DNA of 64,000 nt from DATJKD01 sp963834855 (lineage in GTDB: Bacteria > Pseudomonadota > Gammaproteobacteria > Steroidobacterales > Steroidobacteraceae), in NCBI GenBank assembly GCA_963834855.1, contig CAWIDH010000021.1:124001-188000 (forward strand), written 5' to 3'. A program made the position numbers and the translations under genes. Of the stretch, positions 25,934 to 35,094 are shown one piece after another; the first letter of the stretch is position 1, and each line of letters starts with the position of its first letter. A model generated the notes under the pieces. The model did not search any database. It saw only the letters and a list, made by a program, of their open reading frames with translations, and was not told where the DNA came from.

Positions 25934-28900
25934 AGCGCCGGCGACGCGCGGGCGCGCCCGCAACGCCGGCGCCGGGCACGGCTGCACCGGCCGCGCGGCG
26001 CGAGGCGAGGCGCGCCTCGGTTCCCGTCATCCGCTACGACGAGAGCCTGCCGGTCCATGCGCGGCGCACCGAGATCGCGGCAGCCATCGCCGCTTCCCCG
26101 GTCGTGATCGTGAGCGGGGCAACGGGCAGCGGCAAGAGCACGCAGATCCCGAAGATCTGCCTCGAGCTCGGCCGCGGACTCGACGGCATGATCGGCCACA
26201 CCCAGCCGCGGCGCATCGCCGCGCACGCGCTCGCAAGCCGGCTGTGCGAGGAGCTCGGCACGGACCTGGGTGACCTGGTCGGCTACCAGGTCAGGTTCAC
26301 GGATCGCACGGGGCCGCGCACGCTCGTCAAGCTGATGACCGACGGTGTGCTGCTGCGCGAGCTCGAGCGCGACCCGCAGCTCCGCCGCTACGACACGCTG
26401 ATCCTGGACGAGGCGCACGAGCGCAACCTGAACGTCGATTTCCTGCTGGGCATCTGCAGGCGGCTCGTCGCGACGCGGCCTGAACTGCGCGTCGTGGTTA
26501 CCTCGGCGACCATCGAGACGCAGCGCTTCTCGGAGTACTTCGGCGGCGCACCCGTGATCGAGGTCGAGGGACGGAGCTGGCCGATCGAGCTCCGCTACCG
26601 GCCCGCGGATCCGGACGACGAGACGGCCACACCGCTCGCGAGCGCCGTACTGCGCGCCGTGGAGGAACTTGGCACCGATTCGCGCGGCATCGCGGGCGAT
26701 GCGCTGGTATTCCTCCCGGGCGAGCGGCAGATCCACGAGACGCTCGACCTGCTGCGCCGCGATGGGCCCCGCGGCCTCGAGCTGCTGCCGCTCTACTCGC
26801 GGCTCTCGGCCGCGGAGCAGCAGCGCATCTATGCGCCGCACGCCGCACCGCGGGTGATCCTGGCCACCAACGTCGCCGAGACCTCGCTCACGATCCCGGG
26901 CGTGCGTTTCGTGATCGATTCCGGGCTCGCGCGCGTCAGCCGCTACAGCCCGCGCGCGAAGCTGCAGCGGCTGCCGATCGAGCCCGTGTCGCGAGCGAGC
27001 GCCGACCAGCGCAAGGGCCGTTGCGGGCGCGAAGGCGAGGGCATCTGCATCCGCCTGTATGCGGAGAGCGACTACGCCGAGCGCCAGCAGTTCACCGAGC
27101 CCGAGATCCTGCGCACCAATCTCGCGAGCCTGATCCTGCAGATGGCGGCGCTCGGGCTCGGGGCACCCGACGAGTTCCCGTTCCTCGAGCCGCCGGACGG
27201 CCGGTTGCTCAACGACGGTTATCGCCTGCTGGCGGAGCTCTCCGCGGTGGACGGCGAGCGGCGCATCACGCGGCTCGGGCGCCGCATGGCGCAGCTGCCG
27301 GTGGACCCGCGACTTGCGCGCATCCTGGTCGAGGGCGAGCGGCTGGGCTGCCTGGCCGAATGCCTCGTGATCGCGGCCTTCCTCAGCATCCAGGATCCGC
27401 GGGAGCGGCCGGCCGACCGGCTCGAGGCTGCGGACGAGCGGCATGCCGCATTCGCGGACCCGCGTTCCGACTTCGCGTCGGTGCTCAATCTCTGGCGCGC
27501 GCTCGGCGAGCAATCGGGCGCCGGAGCCCGCGCACTGCGGCGCTGGTGCCGCGACAACTTTCTCTCGTGGCTGCGCGTGCGCGAGTGGCAGGACCTGCAC
27601 GAGCAGCTGACCGCGATGACCCGCTCACGACACCCGCCGCCGCGCCGGGAAGCGGCGACCCACGGAACGCTGCACCGGGCGCTGCTCTCGGGCTTCCTCG
27701 GCGGCATCGGCGTGCGCGACGACGACCGCGGCTATCTCGGCGCGCGCGACACGCGCTTCGTGATCGCCCCGGGCACACCGCTCGCGCGCCGCAAGCCGCA
27801 CTGGGTGATGGCCGCGAGCCTCATCGAGACGCAGCGCGTCTACGCCCGCATGGTCGCGCAGGTGCAGCCCTCGTGGATCGAAGCCGCCGCGACGCACCTC
27901 GTCCGCCGCAGTTACGGCGACGCCGAATGGTCGCCGGAACGCGGCATGGTCGTCGCGCGGGAAATCGTGTCGCTGTACGGGCGCGTCCTGCACGGCGGAC
28001 GCGAGGTCAATTTTGCGACCGTCGATGCCGCGACCGCGCGGCGGATATTCGTGGACGAGGCCCTGGTGCGCGATCGGGGCGGCCCGACCGGCGCGTTCCG
28101 CGAGCGCAATGCGGCCGCGATTGCGGCGGTCCAGGACCTCGAGGCACGGCTCCGGCGCCGGGACCTGCTCGTCGCCGACGATGCGATCGCCGATTTCTTC
28201 CTGGAGCGCATTCCGCCGGAGGTGTCCGATCTTCGGACCTTCGAGCGCTGGTGGCGCGAGGCGCAGATCCGGGAGCCAACGCTGCTCGACCTGCCGCGCG
28301 AGCGCCTGCTCGCTGGCCCGATGCCCGACTTCAGGCGCGCGGACTTGCCGGATCGGTTCGAGGTCGAAGGCAACTCGCTCGAGCTTCGATATGCCTTCGA
28401 CCCGACCGCGGCGGACGACGGAGTGACGCTCATCCTGCCGCTGCCCTTGCTGCCGGCCGTGCACCAGGACGACCTCGATTGGCTGGTGCCCGGGATGCTG
28501 CGTGACAAGGTGATTGCGATCCTGCGCGGGCTGCCGAAGGAGTTGCGTCGCGCACTCGTGCCAATCCCGGACACCGCGGATCGCTTCCTCGCCGCGCCGC
28601 GGCGCGAGGGTGGGGAGTCGCTCAACGAGGCGCTGGCCGCGTTCGCCACCGCCTCGGGCGGCGCGCCCGTGACCGCCGCCGAGATTGGGGCCGCGCCGTT
28701 GCCGCCGTGGCTGCGCATGAATCTCCGTGTAGTGGACTCGTCCGGCCACGTGCTCGCCAGCGGCCGCGATCTCGCGCTGCTGCGCCGGACCCTCGGCGAA
28801 GCGGCGGTGCGCCGCCACGCCGCCGTCGACGACAGCTGGCAACGCGACGGCGTGCGGCGCTGGGACTTCGGTCCCCTGCCGGGCACGCTCACGGTGCAGA

Positions 28901-29721
28901 GTGGCGGCTACACGCTTCGCATGTACCCGACGGTCGAGGACCGTGGCAGTACCGTCAGTCTCGGACTGCATCCGCGGGCGGAGGCGGCGAGCGGCCTCAC
29001 GCGCGGCGGCCTCATTCGGCTCGCGGCGCTGGCGCTGCCCCAGCAGCACGGGCTGGTCCGGCGCAATGCGGCCGACGACCGCGAGCTGGCGCTCCTCGTC
29101 GCCGCCGCGGGCCTGGGACGCACCGTGTTCGACGAAATCGCCGATCGCGCGATCGCCGCGGCCGTGCTGGGAAGCGACGACGCCCTGCCGCGCACGGAGG
29201 CGGCGTTTGCGGCGCGACTCGAGGAGGGCCGGAGCCGCGTGGTCGAATCGGGTGACGAGGCGATCCGCGTGGTGCGCGGCACATTGCAGGGCATCAGGGA
29301 GGCGCGTGCCGGGCTCGAAGGGCTCGCCGCGCCGGTGTTCTCTCAGGTCCGCGCCTCGATCGAGGCGCAGCTTGCGCGTCTCGTGCGGCCGGGCTGGGTG
29401 CGCACCACGCCGGACGCCTGGTTCCAGCGGTTGCCCAAGTACGCGCAGGCGGCGGCGCGGCGCATCGAGCGGCTGCGCGTCGATCTCGCGCGCGATGCGC
29501 GGCTGGCGGCGCAGGTTGCGCCCTACGCGCAGGCGCTCCTTGCGCTCGAGGCGGCGACACCGTCGGCGGCGGACGATCCGCGGCTCGAGGAGCTGCGCTG
29601 GGCCATCGAGGAGTTCCGGCTGTCGCTCTTCGCGCAGGAGCTGCGCACGCTCGCGCCGATCTCGGCGAAGCGCCTCGATGAGAAGCTCGCCGCGGCGCGT
29701 CGCGCGCTCCGCGACGCATGA
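25903..29721 (+). CDS. hrpA: ATP-dependent RNA helicase HrpA (DEAH box)
   Basis: A large DEAH-box helicase involved in rescuing stalled ribosomes and mRNA processing in other bacteria. About 1,270 residues, typical for HrpA. Walker A is GATGSGKSTQIP, Walker B LDEAHERNLNVDFLLG, motif III TSATIET, and motif VI QRKGRCGREGEGICIRLY; the winged-helix, ratchet and OB domains and the long HrpA C-terminal domain follow. The start is uncertain: the GTG at 25903 overlaps mazG by 31 nt, and no ATG occurs before the conserved core. The palindromic element copy 3 begins within about 12 nt of the stop. Confidence 0.93.
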   Translation: MGPGEGAGGLKRRRRAGAPATPAPGTAAPAARREARRASVPVIRYDESLPVHARRTEIAAAIAASPVVIVSGATGSGKSTQIPKICLELGRGLDGMIGHTQPRRIAAHALASRLCEELGTDLGDLVGYQVRFTDRTGPRTLVKLMTDGVLLRELERDPQLRRYDTLILDEAHERNLNVDFLLGICRRLVATRPELRVVVTSATIETQRFSEYFGGAPVIEVEGRSWPIELRYRPADPDDETATPLASAVLRAVEELGTDSRGIAGDALVFLPGERQIHETLDLLRRDGPRGLELLPLYSRLSAAEQQRIYAPHAAPRVILATNVAETSLTIPGVRFVIDSGLARVSRYSPRAKLQRLPIEPVSRASADQRKGRCGREGEGICIRLYAESDYAERQQFTEPEILRTNLASLILQMAALGLGAPDEFPFLEPPDGRLLNDGYRLLAELSAVDGERRITRLGRRMAQLPVDPRLARILVEGERLGCLAECLVIAAFLSIQDPRERPADRLEAADERHAAFADPRSDFASVLNLWRALGEQSGAGARALRRWCRDNFLSWLRVREWQDLHEQLTAMTRSRHPPPRREAATHGTLHRALLSGFLGGIGVRDDDRGYLGARDTRFVIAPGTPLARRKPHWVMAASLIETQRVYARMVAQVQPSWIEAAATHLVRRSYGDAEWSPERGMVVAREIVSLYGRVLHGGREVNFATVDAATARRIFVDEALVRDRGGPTGAFRERNAAAIAAVQDLEARLRRRDLLVADDAIADFFLERIPPEVSDLRTFERWWREAQIREPTLLDLPRERLLAGPMPDFRRADLPDRFEVEGNSLELRYAFDPTAADDGVTLILPLPLLPAVHQDDLDWLVPGMLRDKVIAILRGLPKELRRALVPIPDTADRFLAAPRREGGESLNEALAAFATASGGAPVTAAEIGAAPLPPWLRMNLRVVDSSGHVLASGRDLALLRRTLGEAAVRRHAAVDDSWQRDGVRRWDFGPLPGTLTVQSGGYTLRMYPTVEDRGSTVSLGLHPRAEAASGLTRGGLIRLAALALPQQHGLVRRNAADDRELALLVAAAGLGRTVFDEIADRAIAAAVLGSDDALPRTEAAFAARLEEGRSRVVESGDEAIRVVRGTLQGIREARAGLEGLAAPVFSQVRASIEAQLARLVRPGWVRTTPDAWFQRLPKYAQAAARRIERLRVDLARDARLAAQVAPYAQALLALEAATPSAADDPRLEELRWAIEEFRLSLFAQELRTLAPISAKRLDEKLAAARRALRDA

Positions 29722-29732
29722 CTCGGGCTGTC

Positions 29733-30387
29733 GTGGCTCCCGGCGCTCGGCCACAGTGGCTCGCTGCTCGCCGGCGCTCGGCCACAGTGGCTCGCTGCTC
29801 GCCGGCGCTCGGCCCGGGTGCCTCGCTGGGCCGCAACCACGATCGAGGGTCGTTGCAGGGCTTAAGATGGGTGCCCCGCACGTCTTGTCGGCGCACGCCG
29901 CATCGGCAGCGGTATCGCGGAATCGTCGAGGAGTCATGACTACGGAGTGGTCCGCGACGTCTACCTGCGGCGGGTGAGACGTCGTTGCGGCCCACGAGAC
30001 ACCCGGTCCAAACGCCGGCTCGCCGATGCCGCGGTGGCCTCCGGGCGCGTCGATACCGCAGTTGCCATCACGAGCCGGCGCGTGGACGCGGTGTATCCGA
30101 GCCGCGACGAGGCTTCCGTGTGCACAGGTGGACGTCGCGGGCACTCTAAGCGAAGGCCGCCTCGACGATTCCGCGATACCAACGACCGTTCGGCGTGCTC
30201 CGACAGAATGTGCGGGGCAGCCATCTTCAGCCCTGCAACGACCCTGATCGTGGTGAGCGGCTGCGGATACACCGCGGCCGGGCGTCGGCGAGCAGCGAGC
30301 CACCGCGGCCGGGCGGCGGCGAGCAGCGAGCCACTGTGGCGGAGCACCGGCGAGCAGCAGCCACCGCCGCCGAGCGTCGGCGAGCAG
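29733..30387 (+). repeat. long palindromic intergenic element, copy 3
   Basis: A 655-bp copy between the convergent genes hrpA and slipin, closest to intact. The left flank has about three units of 23-31 bp of the type GTGGCTCGCTGCTCGCCGG; the right flank has about four units of the complementary type (CACCGCGGCCGGGCGGCGG) in inverse orientation. The inner arms run from GGTCGTTGCAGGGCTTAAG on the left to the inverted TCTTCAGCCCTGCAACGACC on the right. AGTCATGACT is at 29932-29941 and the central core at 29999-30037. The stop codon of the slipin gene lies 5 nt beyond the element. Confidence 0.9.
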
Positions 30388-30391
30388 GCCC

Positions 30392-31138
30392 CTACTTGTC
30401 CAGGAACGGGCGGACCAGGTCGATCGGCAGCGGGAACACGATCGTCGTGGTTTTCTCGCTCGAGATGTCCGCAAGCGTCTGAAGGTAGCGAAGCTGCAGC
30501 GCCTTGGGCTCGGTTCCGAGCATGGCGGCGGCCTCGACCAGCTGTGCGGCGGCCTGCTTCTCGCCTTCCGCATGGATGATCTTCGCGCGCCGCGTGCGCT
30601 CGGCCTCGGCCTGCTTGGCCATCGCGCGGATCATGTTCTCGTTCAGGTCGACGTGCTTGATCTCGACGTTGGCGACCTTGATGCCCCAGGCGTCGGTCGC
30701 GTGGTCGAGGATGCGCTGGATGTCGACGTTCAGCTTGTCGCGCTGCGACAGCATGGTGTCGAGCTCGTGCTGGCCCAGGACCGAGCGCAGCGTCGTCTGT
30801 GCGAGCTGGCTCGTCGCCTCGAATGGGTTCGCCACCTGGATGATCGCCTTGGCCGGATCGACGATGCGGAAGTAGACGACGGCGTTCACTTTGACCGAGA
30901 CGTTGTCGCGCGAGATCACGTCCTGGGTCGGGACGTCGAGCACGATTGTCCGCAGGTCTACCTTGACCATCTTCTGGATCAACGGGATCAGGATGATCAG
31001 GCCCGGGCCCTTGACGCCCGTGAAGCGGCCGAACGTGAAGATCACGCCGCGCTCGTACTCGTTCAGGACCTTGAATATCTGCGTCAGCAGCACGACGAGG
31101 ACGACAGCGAGAAAAGCCAGCGTTGCGAAACTGAACAT
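30392..31138 (-). CDS. SPFH/band-7 family protein (slipin)
   Basis: A stomatin-like scaffold protein of the inner membrane. From ATG 31138 (AAGGTG 9 nt upstream) it is 248 residues: one N-terminal membrane segment (MFSFATLAFLAVVLVVLL), then the SPFH domain (GVIFTFGRFTGVKGPGL, VPTQDVISRDNVSVKVNAVV) and a coiled-coil region (KQAEAERTRRAKIIHAEGEK). It follows nfeD by 13 nt. The NfeD-slipin pair is widely conserved and thought to organise membrane microdomains with a membrane-bound protease. Confidence 0.93.
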   Translation of the reverse strand: MFSFATLAFLAVVLVVLLTQIFKVLNEYERGVIFTFGRFTGVKGPGLIILIPLIQKMVKVDLRTIVLDVPTQDVISRDNVSVKVNAVVYFRIVDPAKAIIQVANPFEATSQLAQTTLRSVLGQHELDTMLSQRDKLNVDIQRILDHATDAWGIKVANVEIKHVDLNENMIRAMAKQAEAERTRRAKIIHAEGEKQAAAQLVEAAAMLGTEPKALQLRYLQTLADISSEKTTTIVFPLPIDLVRPFLDK

Positions 31139-31151
31139 GTGGTTCACCTTG

Positions 31152-32570
31152 TCACTCGGAATCCGGTTCGACTTCGAGCGTGAGCCCGTCACGCCTTACG
31201 ATGCGCAGCCGCTGGCCCTCGCGCACCGGCGCGCGGCTGGTCGCGTTCCAGAGCTCGCCGTGCACGCGCACGAGTCCGCGGCCTTCGAAGGATTCCACGG
31301 CCTCGGCACGTTCGGCGAGCAGGCCCTCGGAACCCGCGACGACGGGACGGCGGCGGGCGCGCACGGCGAACGACACGATGGCGAGCAGCAGGAGCGAGCC
31401 CACGAGCGCCATCGCGCCCACGAGCTGCCAGGCGATGCCGAAGCCCGGAACGTCATCGTCGAGCAGCATCACCGACCCGATCACGAACGCGATGATGCCG
31501 CCGAGGCCGAGGGCGCCGAACGAGGGGGCGAAGCTCTCGGCGACGATCAGCAGCACCCCGAGCGCGATCAGCGCGAGCCCCGCATAGTTGACGGACAGGA
31601 CCTGGAAGGCGAAGAGCGCGAGCAGGAGGCTGATCGCGCCGACCACGCCGGGCAGCACCGAGCCCGGGTTGTATCCCTCGAGCAGCAACCCGTAGATGCC
31701 GATCAGCATCAGCAGGTAGGCGACGTTCGGGTTCGTGATAAGCGACAGGAGCCGCGTCCGCCAGTCCTGCTCGATCGTGCGCAGCAGCAGTCCATCGGTC
31801 TCAATCGTGACCTCGCGCGTCTGCAGGCGGGCGGTCCGCCCGTCCACGGCCTCGATCAGCGCGGGCAGGTCGTCGGCCATCAGGTCGATCACGCCCGACT
31901 TGAGCGCTTCGCTCGCCGAGAGGCTGGCGCCTTCGCGCACGGCAGTTTCCGCCCAGTCGGCGTTGCGGCCGCGGAGCTCCGCGAGGCTGCGGATGTAGGC
32001 GACGGCGTCGTTGACGGCCTTGCGCTCGAGCGCGCCGTCCGGCATCTGCGGCGCCGCATCCTTGCCCTTGTCTTTGTCCTTGTCGCCGTCGCCGTTCTTC
32101 GCGTCCTCGTCACCGGCCGGTTTCGGACGATCGGGGCCGCCCGGCGGTGCGCCGATCTGCACCGGTGTGGCGGCGCCGAGGTTCGTCGCGGGCGCCATCG
32201 CCGCGACGTGGCTCGCGTACATGAGATAGGTGCCGGCACTCGCGGCACGGGCGCCGCTCGGCGACACGTACATCACGACCGGCACGTTGGAGGCCAGGAT
32301 GGCCTGGATCATGTCGCGCATCGCCGTATCGAGACCGCCAGGCGTGTCGAGCGTGACGACGATGAGCCGTGCGCCGGCCTCGTTCGCGTCCTCGATCGCC
32401 CGCACGAAGTAGTCGCTGATGCCCGGGCCGATCGGGTCAGCGATGTTGACGAGCACGGCATCGGAGGTCCGCTCGCGGGCGGGCGGCGGGGCATCGGCCG
32501 CCCATGCCATCACCGTCACTGCGAGCAGCGCCGCGATCGACCAGCGACCGGGATGCGGCAAAGCGGCCAT
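31152..32570 (-). CDS. NfeD-type membrane serine protease (ClpP class)
   Basis: The 472-residue long form of NfeD: signal peptide, a ClpP/SppA-like protease domain (residues about 40-240), four to five membrane helices (about 280-400) and a C-terminal OB-fold domain (LVRVHGELWNATSRAPVREG). The catalytic serine is in SPSGARAASAGTYLMYAS and the likely lysine in the segment ALERKAVNDAVAY. An unusual acidic/basic low-complexity insert (DEDAKNGDGDKDKDKGKD) interrupts the protease domain. It partners with the slipin downstream. Confidence 0.9.
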   Translation of the reverse strand: MAALPHPGRWSIAALLAVTVMAWAADAPPPARERTSDAVLVNIADPIGPGISDYFVRAIEDANEAGARLIVVTLDTPGGLDTAMRDMIQAILASNVPVVMYVSPSGARAASAGTYLMYASHVAAMAPATNLGAATPVQIGAPPGGPDRPKPAGDEDAKNGDGDKDKDKGKDAAPQMPDGALERKAVNDAVAYIRSLAELRGRNADWAETAVREGASLSASEALKSGVIDLMADDLPALIEAVDGRTARLQTREVTIETDGLLLRTIEQDWRTRLLSLITNPNVAYLLMLIGIYGLLLEGYNPGSVLPGVVGAISLLLALFAFQVLSVNYAGLALIALGVLLIVAESFAPSFGALGLGGIIAFVIGSVMLLDDDVPGFGIAWQLVGAMALVGSLLLLAIVSFAVRARRRPVVAGSEGLLAERAEAVESFEGRGLVRVHGELWNATSRAPVREGQRLRIVRRDGLTLEVEPDSE

Positions 32571-32645
32571 GCCCGGGATGATAGCAGCGGCCCGCCTGCC
32601 CGGCGCCGTATACTGCGGCGCGCCGCACCGACGGGAAGGCCGGAC

Positions 32646-33590
32646 GTGGACAAGAAGAGCACATGCAGGATCCTGGCCGCGACCGTTGCGCTGGCGGCGG
32701 GTTCAGCGATCGCGCAGCAGAACGCCGCGCCACCCGATGGTGCCGGGATCTCGACCCTGCGCGTGCGTCCCGGGCTTTCCGTGCTCGCAGGCGCCGGCGG
32801 GAACATCGCCGTCTGGCACGGCGCGGACGGCATCGTGGTCGTCGACGACAGCCTCGCGCCGCTGGCGCCGAAGGTCGTCGAAGCCATCGCGCGCGTTGCC
32901 GAGGGACCGGTCAGGTTCGTGATCAACACGCACTGGCACCCGGATCACACCGGCGGCAACGAGGTCCTCGGCAAGGCGGGCGGGATCATCATCGCGCACG
33001 ACAAGGTGCGCACGCGGATGACCGAGGAGCAGTTCGTCGAGGTCGCGGACATGCGGGTGCCGGCCGCACCGCTCGCCGCGCTGCCCATCGTGACTTTCGA
33101 CGACTCGGTGACGCTGTACCTGAACGGCGACCGGCTGCACGTCGTGCACGTCATCGACGCCCACACCGACAGTGACGCCGTGCTCTGGTGGCAGGCCGCG
33201 AACGTCGTGCACACCGGGGATGTCTACGTGAGCCATGCCTATCCGCTCATCGACCAGGGCAGCGGCGGGACGCTTGCAGGGCTCGTGACCGCTGTCGAGG
33301 CCGTACTCGCACGCGCCAACGACGCGACCATCGTCATTCCCGGGCACGGCCCGGTGTCGAACCGGCGCGAGCTCGCCGAATACCGCGACATGCTGGTGAC
33401 GGTCGGGCGGCGCGTCCGCGAGGCCGTGGAGCAGGGCAGGAGCCTCGAGGAAGTGATCGCCTCGCGGCCCACGGCCGAATACGACGCGCGCTACGGGCAG
33501 GGCTTCATGAAGCCTGCGATGTTCGTAGGCGTCCTCTATCGCGACCTGGCGAGCCCCACGCCGGGGCTCAGGCCTTCAGGTCGAAATTGA
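32646..33590 (+). CDS. exported metallo-beta-lactamase-fold hydrolase
   Basis: A 314-residue protein with signal peptide (MDKKSTCRILAATVALAAGS, then AIAQQ) and the metallo-beta-lactamase metal site: NTHWHPDHTGGNE (HxHxDH), an aspartate in HTGDVYVSHAYP and a histidine in VIPGHGPVS. The GTG start at 32646 is supported by GGGAAGG 6-9 nt upstream. The sequence resembles quinoprotein-relay-associated or related periplasmic hydrolases; there is no evidence of antibiotic hydrolysis. Its end overlaps the convergent aldehyde dehydrogenase by 23 nt. Confidence 0.85.
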   Translation: MDKKSTCRILAATVALAAGSAIAQQNAAPPDGAGISTLRVRPGLSVLAGAGGNIAVWHGADGIVVVDDSLAPLAPKVVEAIARVAEGPVRFVINTHWHPDHTGGNEVLGKAGGIIIAHDKVRTRMTEEQFVEVADMRVPAAPLAALPIVTFDDSVTLYLNGDRLHVVHVIDAHTDSDAVLWWQAANVVHTGDVYVSHAYPLIDQGSGGTLAGLVTAVEAVLARANDATIVIPGHGPVSNRRELAEYRDMLVTVGRRVREAVEQGRSLEEVIASRPTAEYDARYGQGFMKPAMFVGVLYRDLASPTPGLRPSGRN

Positions 33591-35094
33591 TGCCCTGCGC
33601 GAGCGGCAGCTCGCGGCTCCAGTTGACCGTGCAGGTCTGGCGTCGCATGTAGGCCTTCCAGGCGTCGGAGCCGGATTCGCGCCCGCCGCCCGTGTCCTTC
33701 TCGCCGCCGAAGGCGCCGCCGATCTCGGCGCCCGAGGTACCGATGTTGACGTTGGCGATGCCGCAGTCCGACCCGGCGACGGACAGGAACCGCTCCGCGG
33801 CCTGCAGCCGATCGGTGAAGATGGCGGAGGACAACCCGTGCGCCACCGAGTTGTGCATGCGGATCGCGGAGTCGAGGTCCGAGAACCGGATCAGGTAGAG
33901 GATCGGCCCGAAGGTCTCGGTGCGCACGATCTCGGCATCGTGATCGGCGACGACGATCGCGGGCTCGACGTAGAAACCCGGGCGATCGAGCCGCTTGCCG
34001 CCGGTGACCAGCCGTCCGCCGCTCGCGATCGCGGCCTTGAGTGCCGCCTCGTAGCGCTGCACCGCCGCCGCGTCGATCAGGGGCCCCATCAGCGTGCCCG
34101 CGGCGAGCGGATCGCCGATCCGCACCTGCGCGTAGGCATCGCGCAGGCGGCGCTCGAGCTCTGCGAAGCGCGCCTCGTGCACGAACACGCGGCGCGTGCT
34201 GGTGCAGCGCTGCCCCGCGGTGCCGACCGCACCGAACACGATGGACGACACGGCCAGGTCGAGATTCGCGTGCTCGTCGACGATGATCGCGTTGTTGCCG
34301 CCCAGCTCGAGCAGGCACTTGCCGAGGCGCGCCGCTACGCGCTTGCCGACCTCGCGACCCACTGCGGTGGAACCGGTGAACGAGACGAGGTCGACCCGGC
34401 GGTCCTCGACGAACCGTGTCGCGAGCTCGGTGCCGCCGTCTACGAACATCTGGAAGATGCCCGGCAGGCCGTGCTGCTCGAGCACGCGGTTGCAGAGCTT
34501 CTGTACCGCCACCGCGCAGAGCGCGGTCTTGGGCGAAGGCTTCCACACGCTCACGTTGCCGCAGATGGCCGCGAGGAACGAATTCCATGCCCAGACGGCC
34601 ACGGGGAAATTGAAGGCGCTGATGATTCCGACCACGCCCAGCGGGTGCCACTGCTCGAACATGCGGTGCTCCGGCCGCTCCGAATGCATGGACAGGCCGT
34701 AGAGCATGCGCGACTGCCCGACAGCGAAGTCGGCGATGTCGATCATCTCCTGCACTTCGCCGTCGCCCTCGGGCTTGATCTTGCCCATCTCGAGCGAGAC
34801 GAGGCTGCCGAGGTCGGACTTGTGGCGGCGCAGTTCGTCCGCGACCAGGCGCACGGCCTCGCCGCGCTTGGGCGCGGGCACGAGTCGCCATTGCGCCGCG
34901 ACTTCCCGGGCCGAGGCGATCACGCGCTCGTACTGCGCGGGCGTCGCGGCGCGCACGCTCGCGATGACCTGGCCGGTGGCCGGATTCACGGAATCGATGC
35001 GCCCACCGGCCTCATCGCGGAGCCACCCGGCGCCGGCCGCCCAGGCACCCGGGTTGTCCGCTTCGAGGCCGAGGCTCGCCAGGGTCCTGTCCAT
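33568..35094 (-). CDS. amaB: L-aminoadipate-semialdehyde dehydrogenase (ALDH7 family)
   Basis: Oxidises 2-aminoadipate 6-semialdehyde to 2-aminoadipate in lysine breakdown. The 508-residue protein is of the ALDH7A1/antiquitin type: NAD-binding SFTGSTAVG, general-base E263 in LELGGNN, nucleophile C297 in TAGQRCTSTRR, and the substrate-specificity segment NIGTSGAEIGGAFGGEKDTG characteristic of the family. Its start overlaps the preceding stop by one base (TGATG), coupling it to the saccharopine dehydrogenase gene whose product is its substrate. Confidence 0.93.
   Translation of the reverse strand: MDRTLASLGLEADNPGAWAAGAGWLRDEAGGRIDSVNPATGQVIASVRAATPAQYERVIASAREVAAQWRLVPAPKRGEAVRLVADELRRHKSDLGSLVSLEMGKIKPEGDGEVQEMIDIADFAVGQSRMLYGLSMHSERPEHRMFEQWHPLGVVGIISAFNFPVAVWAWNSFLAAICGNVSVWKPSPKTALCAVAVQKLCNRVLEQHGLPGIFQMFVDGGTELATRFVEDRRVDLVSFTGSTAVGREVGKRVAARLGKCLLELGGNNAIIVDEHANLDLAVSSIVFGAVGTAGQRCTSTRRVFVHEARFAELERRLRDAYAQVRIGDPLAAGTLMGPLIDAAAVQRYEAALKAAIASGGRLVTGGKRLDRPGFYVEPAIVVADHDAEIVRTETFGPILYLIRFSDLDSAIRMHNSVAHGLSSAIFTDRLQAAERFLSVAGSDCGIANVNIGTSGAEIGGAFGGEKDTGGGRESGSDAWKAYMRRQTCTVNWSRELPLAQGINFDLKA

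Noticed and set aside
29733..30387. CRISPR array
   Set aside because: The units of about 30 bp are contiguous without unique spacers, are inverted on the two flanks, and no cas genes are present.
32646..33590. Beta-lactamase resistance gene
   Set aside because: Only the metallo-beta-lactamase fold and metal motif are shared; the sequence resembles generic periplasmic hydrolases.
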